Below are positions 45,000 to 53,186 of a stretch of 64,000 bases of DNA, piece after piece. Where the stretch lies: positions 1,178,001 to 1,242,000 of the forward strand of contig CBDCOU010000003.1 in the NCBI GenBank assembly GCA_965219935.1. Reading direction: 5' to 3'. The DNA comes from Bin34 sp965219935 (GTDB lineage: Bacteria; Chloroflexota; Anaerolineae; Caldilineales; Caldilineaceae). The position numbers and the translations under genes were made by a program. How positions within the stretch are numbered: the stretch's first letter is position 1; each line of letters starts with the position of its first letter. The notes under the pieces are model-generated. The model had not been told where the DNA came from, searched no databases, and saw only the letters and a list, made by a program, of their open reading frames with translations.

Positions 45000-45174
45000 C
45001 CGCCCGCGAGGTGTGTCGGCAGGACCTTCGGCAGGTAGGGGCCTGCCTGGCCGCGCCCCTCGATCACCGAGACATCATCCATGTGAGGCCGGTCGGCATT
45101 GGCCCGTATCCCGCCGACAGCCATGTGCTTGAATTCACTGCCAAAGCCAATACAACCCGAACAGGAGAGCCAAC

Positions 45175-46401
45175 ATGCCCGAACAAGCCCCTTGGCGATT
45201 TCAGAAAGTAATCAAGCCCATGGTCGACATCCCCAAGGAGCACGTCGTGCTCGGGGGCCTGGTGTTGACCTGCCGGGGGGACGAGGCCATTCCCAACGGG
45301 TTCGTGGAAATCCAGGACGGCCTGATCAAGGCCGTGGGCTGCGTTGACGAACTCGGCTCACGCGAGTCCGAACTCGTTGACACCGGCGGGACCCTGTTGC
45401 CGGGACTGTTCAACAGCCATGCCCACCTGGCCTGGGACGGAGTCCACGATCTGGCGCGCCAGTCGCTTGACGACTCGCCGGAAATCAGCGCCTACAAGTC
45501 CGCCGGCAACATGCTGGTGAGCCTGCGGTCCGGAGTCACGACGGTGCGCGACCTGGGCATGAACACGGCCAACCTGCACGCCAAGCAGGCTGTCGAGCAG
45601 AACATTTTCCCGGGGCCGCGGCTGCTGGTCACCGGCGAGGCGATCGTGCAGACCGGGGGCCATACCTACTGGTGCTGCCGCGAAGCGAGCGGACCCGATG
45701 AAATGCGGCGCGCTGTGCGGGACCAGGTCCGGGCGGGGGCCGATCTGATCAAGATCATGGCCTGCCATGACACCTTGGAATTCACGGACGAGGAGCTGGA
45801 GGCGGTGATCGACGAGTCCCACCGCAACGGCCTGCCCATCACGGCCCATGCCACCTACAACGACGCCATCAACCGTGTTGCGCAGTTTGGAATTGATGTG
45901 GTCGAACATGGCGGCAGCATGACTGCTGAAACCATTGACCTGTTGGTTGCCAAGGGCATCCCGGTGGTGACCACCTTTGCTCCCGTGTTGATGCAGAGCA
46001 GGCCCGAAATTGCCCGCCGCTTCGACATTCCGGAATGGAAAATCGAGGAGCGCCAGCGCGCCGTCAGCGACACCTCGCGCTACCAGGGGCTGGTGGACGC
46101 GGCCGCAGCCGGTGTCACCATCGTGTTCGGCACCGACGCAGGCAGTCCCGTGGTGGGCCACGATGTAATCGCCCCCGAAATGGAATTCATGGTCAAACTT
46201 GGGGTCGTGCCGGACAACTATGCCGCCGTGCGCAGTGCAACCTGCTCAGCCGCCGCACTCAGTGGCCTGCAGGACGAACTCGGAACCCTGGAAGCCGGCC
46301 GACGCGCCGACGTGATCGTGGTGGACGGCGATCCCCGCGACGACATCCATGCCATGGCAACGGTCAAACGCACCTATCGCGACGGCATGCGCATGGCGTA
46401 G
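45175..46401 (+). CDS. Metal-dependent amidohydrolase (imidazolonepropionase/prolidase-like)
   Basis: 408 residues. Binuclear amidohydrolase site: H82 and H84 (NSHAHL), likely carboxylated K193 (DLIKIMA), H225 (TAHATY), H245 (VEHGG) and catalytic D321 (GTDAGSP). The N- and C-terminal beta-sandwich is typical, ending with ADVIVVDGDPRDDI. This subgroup includes Xaa-Pro and Xaa-Arg/Lys dipeptidases and N-acyl amino-acid hydrolases, fitting the surrounding cluster. AGGAG site before the ATG. Last gene of the plus-strand catabolic run. Confidence 0.9.
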   Translation: MPEQAPWRFQKVIKPMVDIPKEHVVLGGLVLTCRGDEAIPNGFVEIQDGLIKAVGCVDELGSRESELVDTGGTLLPGLFNSHAHLAWDGVHDLARQSLDDSPEISAYKSAGNMLVSLRSGVTTVRDLGMNTANLHAKQAVEQNIFPGPRLLVTGEAIVQTGGHTYWCCREASGPDEMRRAVRDQVRAGADLIKIMACHDTLEFTDEELEAVIDESHRNGLPITAHATYNDAINRVAQFGIDVVEHGGSMTAETIDLLVAKGIPVVTTFAPVLMQSRPEIARRFDIPEWKIEERQRAVSDTSRYQGLVDAAAAGVTIVFGTDAGSPVVGHDVIAPEMEFMVKLGVVPDNYAAVRSATCSAAALSGLQDELGTLEAGRRADVIVVDGDPRDDIHAMATVKRTYRDGMRMA

Positions 46402-46542
46402 GCAGCCGATCCTGCGCACCCAAACCTGCCGCCTCCGGGCCGCGGGTGGCGACAACTCGGAACCGTCGGATGCACCTGCCAAGTCCAGGTCCCGGGCTTG
46501 GTCGCGGAAACCCGGGGCCTGTGCGTTCAGGGTCCTCGAAAT

Positions 46543-47736
46543 CTACAGGGAAACGCGCCGCCCCTCCCGGGCAGACTGGTAGGCGGCGTAGATGACCCGG
46601 GTCACCTCGAGACCCAGCACGCCGTCGCAAGGTGTCGGCTTGTCATTGACGGCACAGTCGATGAAGTGGTGGCACATGGCCACGTGACCGGAACTCCAGT
46701 CCTCGTCCGGAATCGCGGCGTTCCATCCGGCCGTGGTGCTGGCCTTCTCATTCAGGTAGGTGTCCTCGAACACCTCCTGGCCCGGCGCGTAGAGCTCCAC
46801 CAAATCGTGCGGGGCAATGTTGCAGCGGATGCGGCTGTTGGACAGGAACAGCTCCAGCCAGCTTTGCATGCCTCCCAAGACATTGTCGGACCCGTAGGCC
46901 ACGGAGACGGAACCGTCCTCGAACGTGATGAGCGCGGTCGCCCAGGTCTCCACGTCCTGCCAACCGGTGGCAATCCCGGTCTGGCGCGCGCCCTGCATCT
47001 CGGCGATCGTGGTCAGGTCGCGGGTTTCCGCCATCACCGACACGGGTCGGATGGGCCGCCCGTTGCGCGCCACGCCCTCCTGCTGCTTGAGATACAGCAT
47101 GGTTCCAATCGGATGGGCTCCCAGGCGCAACAGCGCACCCCCGCCCGTGTACCGCCAAATCTTGGAATAGGGGGAATGGGAGCCGCAGTGGGCTTCTCCG
47201 CCGCGCATTTCCAGGATGGACCCGCCGGACCTCTCCATGAGACCCTCGGCCCGTTGCACCGGCGGGGCGAAAATCCAGTTCTCGCCGTACATCAGCTGGA
47301 CACCGTTGCGCCGGGCCGCCTCCACCATGGCCGTGGCCTCCTGTGTGGCGTGCTCCAACATCAGGGATGGATCCCGGCCGGCAATGTCGGCGTCGGTGGC
47401 ATCGGCTGGCAGATCCTGACCCGTGTAGGCAGTCAAAGGCTTGGTGCAGACCACATGCTTGCCGTGTTCGGCCGCAGCGACCGCAATGTCCCGATGAACA
47501 TGGTTGGGCACGCACAGGTCCACCATCTGGATGTCGGGATTCGCCAACAACTCCGCGACATCGGTGTGCCACTGCGCAATCCCGTGCCGGTCGGCAAAAC
47601 TGCGGGCACTCTCGGCGGACCGGGCCGCGACCGCCGGCACGGTTACCGCATAGCCGGGCACCTGGGCGTAGCAGCGCATGCGCGTCTCGGCCAGAAACCC
47701 GGCCCCAATCAATCCGATGTTCACCGTTCCAGCCAT
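46543..47736 (-). CDS. Gfo/Idh/MocA family NAD(P)-dependent oxidoreductase
   Basis: 397 residues. The N-terminal Rossmann fold begins IGLIGAGFLAETRM; the usual EKP catalytic motif appears as CTKPLT, with YGENWIF and GAHPIGT in the second domain. Acts on inositol, glucose-fructose or other sugars in this family. AGGGGGAAT ribosome site. Divergent from the sugar ABC transporter and possibly under the same operator, suggesting it processes the imported sugar. Confidence 0.9.
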   Translation of the reverse strand: MAGTVNIGLIGAGFLAETRMRCYAQVPGYAVTVPAVAARSAESARSFADRHGIAQWHTDVAELLANPDIQMVDLCVPNHVHRDIAVAAAEHGKHVVCTKPLTAYTGQDLPADATDADIAGRDPSLMLEHATQEATAMVEAARRNGVQLMYGENWIFAPPVQRAEGLMERSGGSILEMRGGEAHCGSHSPYSKIWRYTGGGALLRLGAHPIGTMLYLKQQEGVARNGRPIRPVSVMAETRDLTTIAEMQGARQTGIATGWQDVETWATALITFEDGSVSVAYGSDNVLGGMQSWLELFLSNSRIRCNIAPHDLVELYAPGQEVFEDTYLNEKASTTAGWNAAIPDEDWSSGHVAMCHHFIDCAVNDKPTPCDGVLGLEVTRVIYAAYQSAREGRRVSL

Positions 47737-47818
47737 GGATTCCCCCTGTCCTACTCTCGTTTGCCCGGTTCGATCCCACCCCTTGCCGTGGCCGGCACCG
47801 CCAGGATGCGGAATATTC

Positions 47819-47846
47819 TATAATTGGGTCATCCCTTTGGACCCAA
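47819..47846. promoter_or_regulatory. -10-like element and inverted-repeat operator in divergent region
   Basis: A perfect TATAAT at 47819-47824 on the plus strand abuts a 7-bp inverted repeat, ttgggtc (47824-47830) and gacccaa (47840-47846), spaced by 9 bases. It lies between the Gfo/Idh gene (start 47736) and the sugar SBP (start 47942). A -35 for the plus direction is not clear. In the minus direction TTGGGT and TATAGA are 18 bases apart. The repeat could bind a sugar-responsive repressor. Confidence 0.5.
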
Positions 47847-47941
47847 CTTTCCAATATGCCCCCTGCGGGCAGTGACTTCCGCTCCGACGGAAGGTGTGCT
47901 TGTTCGGGTCCAGTCTTGTCCATACCACGGAGGAATCGAAC

Positions 47942-49294
47942 ATGAAACGACACCTCGCACGCCGCGAGTTCCTGACACTGAGCAGCCTGACCGCGGCCGG
48001 AGCCATCCTGGCGGCCTGTGCGCCTCCGGCTGCCGCCCCGGCCTCGGACGAAGCCGGCGAACCGGCCATGGAGTCGATCGAGCTAATTTGGGACACGTTC
48101 CGCGGCACCGGAACCGGATGGAACGAGGAACGCATCGACACGTTCACCGAGATGCACCCGAACATCAGCATCGAGTTCAGGCCCCTGACTGGTTCCAGCC
48201 AGCAGGACAACTACGGAAAGATGTACGCCCTGTTCGCCGCGGGCGACCTGGGCGACATCTGCGCCTTCGATCCGTCTCACTACCACTTCTGGCGCGCCAT
48301 CGACAAGAACATCATCGGTCCCCTTGACGAATACGTGGCGGCGGAAGGCCTGGATGTAGGCGAGTGGTTCGACACGTTCATGCGACTCCAGTACTTCAAC
48401 GGCCAGCTGTACGGTCTCCCCAGCTGGGGCTGGGCCGGTTTCGACACGCTGGTGACCAATGCCCTGCACTTCGAACAGGCGGGGATCGACCTGCCCGATC
48501 CCGTGGGCCACGAGACTTCCATGGACACCATCGCCGAATGGGCCCATGCGCTCCGCGATGAGGACCAGGGCCGGTTCGGACTGGCCGTGTCCCACAGCGA
48601 GGCCAACATGGTGGTGCTGTGCCGGGCTTTCGGCGGCTACCTCATCAACGAGGAAGGCACCCAGTCCATGTTGATGGACAGCCCTGAATCGCAGGAAGCC
48701 ATGCGCTGGGCCTACAAGCTAACGGTCGAGGACCAGGTGCTGCCGTCGCCGGACGACATCGGCGGCAGCTTCGGGGCCGCCCTGCTGGCCGGCAAGCTGG
48801 CCATGAACTGGTGCGGTTCCCTGTGTGTCCGGAACTTTGATCGGGACATCGAGGACACGGATGTCGCCATGGCCTCCCAGATCCTGTTCCCTACCCGTGA
48901 AGACGGCCGCTATCCCAGCCAGATTCGCGGCGGGACCTGGAACATCCTGGCCGACACCCCGCATCCCAGCGAGTCCTTCAAGTTCCTGATGCACATCACG
49001 AGCACCGAAGGAAGCTACGGCTTCAACGTCGTTGCCGGGAACGGGGCACTGGTGCGCCCGGACGTGGTGGACCAGCTGATCGCGGACAATCCCATCCACC
49101 AGTGGTTCATTCCCAACCTGGAGAACGGCATCCCGGCCCACGCCCCCGCGAATTCCCGCGGCCGCGAGTACACGGACGCCGTGGCCCAGTGGACCGGACT
49201 GCTGCTGGACCGCCATCAGCCCGTGCCTTTCGAGGAAGGACTGCAGAACCTGCACGACAACATTCAGAAAGTCCTGGACCAGGATCCGGCGTAA
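47942..49294 (+). CDS. Sugar ABC transporter substrate-binding lipoprotein, family 1
   Basis: 450 residues. The N-terminus combines a twin-arginine motif (RREFLTL) with a lipobox LAAC (Cys26), so it may be exported by Tat and lipidated. The mature part is an SBP_bac_1 protein (LIWDTFRG, FTEMHPNISIEF, GDLGDICAFDPS, FGLAVSHSEAN). GGAGGA site at the ATG 47942. With the two permeases below it forms a CUT1-type importer for a mono- or oligosaccharide. Confidence 0.92.
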   Translation: MKRHLARREFLTLSSLTAAGAILAACAPPAAAPASDEAGEPAMESIELIWDTFRGTGTGWNEERIDTFTEMHPNISIEFRPLTGSSQQDNYGKMYALFAAGDLGDICAFDPSHYHFWRAIDKNIIGPLDEYVAAEGLDVGEWFDTFMRLQYFNGQLYGLPSWGWAGFDTLVTNALHFEQAGIDLPDPVGHETSMDTIAEWAHALRDEDQGRFGLAVSHSEANMVVLCRAFGGYLINEEGTQSMLMDSPESQEAMRWAYKLTVEDQVLPSPDDIGGSFGAALLAGKLAMNWCGSLCVRNFDRDIEDTDVAMASQILFPTREDGRYPSQIRGGTWNILADTPHPSESFKFLMHITSTEGSYGFNVVAGNGALVRPDVVDQLIADNPIHQWFIPNLENGIPAHAPANSRGREYTDAVAQWTGLLLDRHQPVPFEEGLQNLHDNIQKVLDQDPA

Positions 49295-49312
49295 CCCCCG
49301 GAGCCTGTACCG

Positions 49313-49340
49313 CCCCGGGCAGGGTCCGTCCTGTCCGGGG
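49313..49340 (+). terminator. Hairpin between sugar SBP and permease genes
   Basis: 49313-49323 pairs with 49330-49340 (11 bp, one G-U) around a 6-base loop; an outer ggagc/gctcc pairing extends it across a bulge. No T-tract. Same position and type as the hairpins after the other SBP genes. Confidence 0.5.
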
Positions 49341-49414
49341 CTCCGCGCGCATCCGACCACCTCCGCGTCACCGTTGCCGTTGCAGCCGGCAACAAATCCG
49401 ACTTCCGAGACCGC

Positions 49415-50353
49415 ATGGCGACCGCAACGCAGTCCCCCGCCCCGATGCCGGCGCGGCAGCGCATGTCCCGCCGCGTCTTGCATCAGAACCTGTACGGCTA
49501 CCTGTTTCTGGCACCCTGGCTGCTGGGTTTCTTTGGCCTGTTCCTGGGGCCCGGCCTGTGGTCGCTCTTCCTCAGCCTTACGGAATACGACGTCCTGAGT
49601 CCCCCCAAATTCACCGGGTTGGGCAACTACATCCGCATGTTCACGGACGACGATCTGTTCTGGCCGTCGCTGGGACGCACCTTCTACTACGCCCTGCTCT
49701 CGGTGCCGACCGGAGTTCTGGGTTCCCTGCTGCTGGCGGTCCTGCTGAACGCCGCCCTGCGGGGCATTGCGGTATTCCGCACGCTGTTCTTCGTGCCCTC
49801 CCTGGTCCCGCTCATTGCTTCCGTCATCCTCTGGAAGTGGCTGCTGAACGGAGACTTCGGCATCGTCAATCAGGGCCTGCGGGCCCTGGGCCTTGATCCT
49901 CCGATATGGTTCGGGGATCGGCGCTGGGCCATTCCGTCGCTGATCTCCATGAACCTGTGGCAGTCCATGGGCGGCGTGCGCATGATCATTTTCCTGGCGG
50001 GCCTCCAAGGCATCCCGGATTCCCTCTACGAAGCGGCCTCCATTGACGGTGCCAACAGCTGGCAACGCCTGCGCAACGTGACGCTGCCCCTACTGACTCC
50101 GACCATCTTCTTTAACACTGTCCTCGGCGTGATTGGCGCCCTCCAGATTTTCGACGCGGCCTTTGTGGCGACGGAGGGTGGACCCGGATTTGCCACCTGG
50201 TTCTACGGACTGCACATCTGGAAGCACGCCTTCGACTACTGGAACATGGGCTATGGGGCATCCCTGGCCTGGTTCTTTGCCGTCATCATCGTGGCACTGA
50301 CCATCCTGCAAATCCGGACCTCCGACCGCTGGGTCTTCTACTACGGGGCATGA
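49415..50353 (+). CDS. Sugar ABC transporter permease (MalF/UgpA-like)
   Basis: 312 residues with six transmembrane helices. Begins after a short cytoplasmic tail with NLYGYLFLAPWLLGFF and has the EAA loop YEAASIDGANSWQRLRNVTLPLLTP. CUT1 family membrane subunit. Its stop overlaps the next ATG. No ATPase gene follows, as is common where one shared MsiK-type ATPase serves several importers. Confidence 0.93.
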   Translation: MATATQSPAPMPARQRMSRRVLHQNLYGYLFLAPWLLGFFGLFLGPGLWSLFLSLTEYDVLSPPKFTGLGNYIRMFTDDDLFWPSLGRTFYYALLSVPTGVLGSLLLAVLLNAALRGIAVFRTLFFVPSLVPLIASVILWKWLLNGDFGIVNQGLRALGLDPPIWFGDRRWAIPSLISMNLWQSMGGVRMIIFLAGLQGIPDSLYEAASIDGANSWQRLRNVTLPLLTPTIFFNTVLGVIGALQIFDAAFVATEGGPGFATWFYGLHIWKHAFDYWNMGYGASLAWFFAVIIVALTILQIRTSDRWVFYYGA

Positions 50354-51252
50354 TGGCCACTACCTCGATACAGCAACCCCTGCCGCTGGAGGCCGAGCTG
50401 GTCCGACGCGCCCGCGCACGCCGTTTCTGGCACGTTGTCCGCTACCTGTTTTTGGTCGGCGCGGGCCTGATGTTCGCCTTTCCACTCTTCTGGACAGTGT
50501 CCAGTTCGCTGCAGACCTGGCAGGAACTGCGGTCATTCGAACCGCACCTGCTGCCGTCGGTGCCCCAATGGGCCAACTACAGCGACGTGTTTGCCGCCGT
50601 GCCCTATGCCCGTTGGCTCGGCAACAGCTTCCTGATCGTGGCCATCACCATTCCGGGGACGGTCCTGACCGCCACCTTCACCGCCTACGCCTTTGCCCGG
50701 TTCGACTTCTATGGCAGGGACCTGTGGTTCATTCTGATGCTGTCCACGATGATGATCCCGCGCGTGGTCACCTTCATTCCCCAGTACCTGCTCTTCTTCA
50801 AGATCGGCCTGATCAACACGTACATCCCCCTAACCATCGGCGCATGGCTGGGCGGCGGCGCGTTCATGATCTTCCTGCTGCGCCAGTTCATCATGAGCAT
50901 CCCGCGGGACCTGGACGAGGCCGCGCACATGGACGGGGCCTCCCCTTTCCGCATCCTGTTCAGCATCATCACGCCGTTGATGAAACCGGCTTTGACAACC
51001 GTGGCCATTCTGACGTTTCTGGGCGACTGGAACGATTTCTTCGGCCCGTTCATCTACCTGAACAAGCCCGTCCTGTTCACCGCGGCGGTGGGCCTGCGCA
51101 CGTTCCAGTACATTCCCCTGGAGACCACCGATCCGCGCGACCACCTGCTAATGGCCGCGGCGGCCATCATGACCATTCCCATGATCGTGCTCTTCATAGG
51201 CGCCCAGCGCTACTTCATTTCGGGTGTCGTACTGACGGGACTGAAGATCTGA
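50350..51252 (+). CDS. Sugar ABC transporter permease (MalG/UgpE-like)
   Basis: 300 residues, six helices. TM1 FLVGAGLMFAFPLFWTVSSSL, EAA loop DEAAHMDGASPFRILFSIITPLMKP and the C-terminal YFISGVVLTGLKI are typical of MalG. Two adjacent ATGs (50350, 50353) overlap the preceding stop; the first gives a 4-base overlap. Followed after about 106 bases by an enolase-superfamily gene. Confidence 0.93.
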   Translation: MMATTSIQQPLPLEAELVRRARARRFWHVVRYLFLVGAGLMFAFPLFWTVSSSLQTWQELRSFEPHLLPSVPQWANYSDVFAAVPYARWLGNSFLIVAITIPGTVLTATFTAYAFARFDFYGRDLWFILMLSTMMIPRVVTFIPQYLLFFKIGLINTYIPLTIGAWLGGGAFMIFLLRQFIMSIPRDLDEAAHMDGASPFRILFSIITPLMKPALTTVAILTFLGDWNDFFGPFIYLNKPVLFTAAVGLRTFQYIPLETTDPRDHLLMAAAAIMTIPMIVLFIGAQRYFISGVVLTGLKI

Positions 51253-51358
51253 TCCGGGCCGGTCGAGACCGCGCCACTCCACCCGCGGCGGGACCGTCGG
51301 GGCCAAACCGACACTCCGCCTGCCACCGCACTGCCCCAACATTCCCGGAGCCCCCGTT

Positions 51359-52489
51359 TTGAAAATCACGGAAGTCTCGCTGGCCATTCTGGAACTGCCC
51401 GACGCCACGGCTTCCGGGCACGAACTGATCCAGGTACCGGGTCTGACACGGGTGCAGTACACCCACCGGACCCGATCCGGGCAGCGGAGCGCAACCCGGG
51501 CCTTCCTGGAAGTGCGGACTTCGACGGGCCTTTGGTCCCGGTGTGACTGCTCCCTGTCGCCGGGCCAGGTCGACATCCTCCGGCATCATGTGCTGGGAGC
51601 CAATCCCTTTCACCGGGAACATCTGTTTCAGATGTTCCACAAAGGCACGCGTTGGGTCTACCAGCCTCCGGGGTGGTTCGGGGCCTTCGACAACTGCCTG
51701 TGGGACATTGCCGGCCAAGCGGCCAGCCTGCCGGTCCACGCCCTGCTGGGGCGCGTGCGCGAGCGACTTCCCGCCTACCTGACCGGCGGTGACGGCACGG
51801 TACAGGACTATCTGGCGGCCATCGAAGGCGGTCGGGCCATGGGCATCCAGGCCTACAAGTTCCATACCTACAAGGGCGGCGACGCGGACATCCCCATCTT
51901 CAGGGAAGTGCGCCGCGAGGTCGGGGATGCCTACGATCTGATCAACGATCCGGTCTGCTCCTATACGCTGCGCGAGGCACTGGCCGTCGGGCGCGTGATG
52001 GAGGAACTGGGGTTCCTGTGGCTGGAGGAGCCCATGCACGAACAGAAGCTGAACCTGTACCAGGAACTGTGCCGCGGCCTGGACATGCCCGTCATGGCGA
52101 CGGAAACCCTGATGCATGACATGGACCTGACCGCGCAGTGGCTGCTGCAGGGCGGCACGGACTACCTGCGGGCCAGGGCCACGCATGGAACCACACAGGT
52201 CTTGAAACTGGCCCATTTCGCCGAACTCCAGGGAGCACGCGTGGAACTCAACGGACCCGGGGGCCTCTGTGGCCTGGTTCATGCCCATGTGGGCTGCTGC
52301 CTGGAAAACACAAGCCTGTACGAGTATTTCGGTTCCACAGCGGACGCCCTGCGCCAAGAAGGCCAAAGCTGGGGGCTACTCAACGCCCCTCTGATTCAGA
52401 ATGGCTGCATCGCACCACCGGATGGACCGGGATGGGGTACCGAGTGGGACGAGGAGCAATTCCGACGACTTACCGTAGCCCGCCATTGA
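51359..52489 (+). CDS. Enolase-superfamily dehydratase-like enzyme
   Basis: 376 residues from a TTG at 51359 (GGAG 8-9 bases upstream), which gives the standard MKITEVSL-type start. Metal ligands can be placed at LINDPV, WLEEPM and ATETLM. The second-strand motif is YKFHTY (Lys-x-His) in place of Lys-x-Lys. On the far side, where dipeptide-epimerase types carry Lys, it has RARATHGTT. It therefore belongs to a mandelate-racemase-like subgroup different from the two-lysine paralogues of the window. Sugar-acid dehydration would suit the sugar transporter ahead of it. Substrate unknown. Confidence 0.85.
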   Translation: MKITEVSLAILELPDATASGHELIQVPGLTRVQYTHRTRSGQRSATRAFLEVRTSTGLWSRCDCSLSPGQVDILRHHVLGANPFHREHLFQMFHKGTRWVYQPPGWFGAFDNCLWDIAGQAASLPVHALLGRVRERLPAYLTGGDGTVQDYLAAIEGGRAMGIQAYKFHTYKGGDADIPIFREVRREVGDAYDLINDPVCSYTLREALAVGRVMEELGFLWLEEPMHEQKLNLYQELCRGLDMPVMATETLMHDMDLTAQWLLQGGTDYLRARATHGTTQVLKLAHFAELQGARVELNGPGGLCGLVHAHVGCCLENTSLYEYFGSTADALRQEGQSWGLLNAPLIQNGCIAPPDGPGWGTEWDEEQFRRLTVARH

Positions 52490-52859
52490 AGACGCACGGA
52501 ACAGACGCCGGACAAGCAGTCGGGAGCCGTGACGTCCCGTACCTCCATTCGCCCCGCAGGTACGGGAGGGATGATCCCTTCAGGTAATCCTCAACCGGCC
52601 GTCCCGACCGTATGGTTCCCTTCGGGAATCCGTGTCCGAAGGCAGCACTGGGACATGGCACTGCGGATCGCCTGCTGCGTCGCACCTGCAGGCTCGGTTT
52701 CCACTCCAGTTGCCGAAAATCCACTTGCGTTGACCGGCGGCCCAGGCCGGTGCGGCAGCCACGGTGTCGCATTGGGCGGAACCGCATCACAACGGCATCG
52801 GTCTGATTCGGGCTTGATGGAGCGGCCTGCCCGCGGGTCGTTTGTAGTAGAATTCCGGC
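52490..52859. other. Intergenic region after the enolase-superfamily gene
   Basis: No gene supported. It holds a 10-bp hairpin at 52535-52544/52558-52567 that may end the upstream transcript. A -10-like tagaat at 52848-52853 could start the structured RNA described next; no matching -35 was found. Confidence 0.4.
52535..52567 (+). terminator. Hairpin downstream of the enolase-superfamily gene
   Basis: tcccgtacct (52535-52544) pairs with aggtacggga (52558-52567), a perfect 10-bp stem with a 13-base loop, 45 bases after the stop codon. No T-tract. Confidence 0.4.
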
Positions 52860-53056
52860 TTGGGAAGGCTGGTGGTGTCCGTTGGCACATGCCAAGCATT
52901 TCCTGAGCGCGTACAGATTGCCCCGGGGAGGTGGTGCCAATGGACAGTTTATGTAGTCGCCAATCGTGCATCGCCGGTAGTTTGCTGGTCACACGGTAAA
53001 CGACCGGTCGCACGAAGACTAGAAGACCCTCGCCGTTTCGGTGGGGGTCTTTTTTT
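52860..53056 (+). ncRNA. Candidate structured RNA or long regulatory leader
   Basis: About 197 bases without a gene but dense in pairing. 52876-52888 pairs with 52934-52946 (13 bp, one G-U), enclosing a 45-base loop. The 5' arm can instead form a local ttggc/gccaa hairpin (52882-52895), an alternative fold. A second hairpin spans 52964-53015 (tcgtg, cg, ccggt and gttt pair with aaac, accgg, cg and cacga). A rho-independent terminator follows. Either an independent small RNA or a riboswitch-like leader of the DUF4380 gene 130 bases downstream. No known riboswitch, 6S, SRP, RNase P or tmRNA core was recognised. The 5' end is a guess. Confidence 0.45.
53024..53056 (+). terminator. Canonical rho-independent terminator
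   Basis: agaccctcgcc (53024-53034) pairs with ggtgggggtct (53040-53050) through 11 bp including two G-U pairs, loop gtttc, followed directly by six T (53051-53056). The only textbook intrinsic terminator I found in the window. Confidence 0.85.
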
Positions 53057-53186
53057 GTCGCTACAATGACGCGCCGGGATGCTGTGCCGACACACGTTGA
53101 TCCACAACGGCGACATGCCCGCACTGTTCGGATCCCACTCCCGTCCCACCCTTGATTGACCTACCGAAATCCCAGGAGACAACACT

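Noticed and set aside
52860..53056. Known riboswitch or housekeeping RNA (cobalamin, FMN, TPP, SAM, 6S, SRP, tmRNA, RNase P)
   Set aside because: None of the short conserved cores of these RNAs could be recognised, so the element is left as an unassigned candidate.
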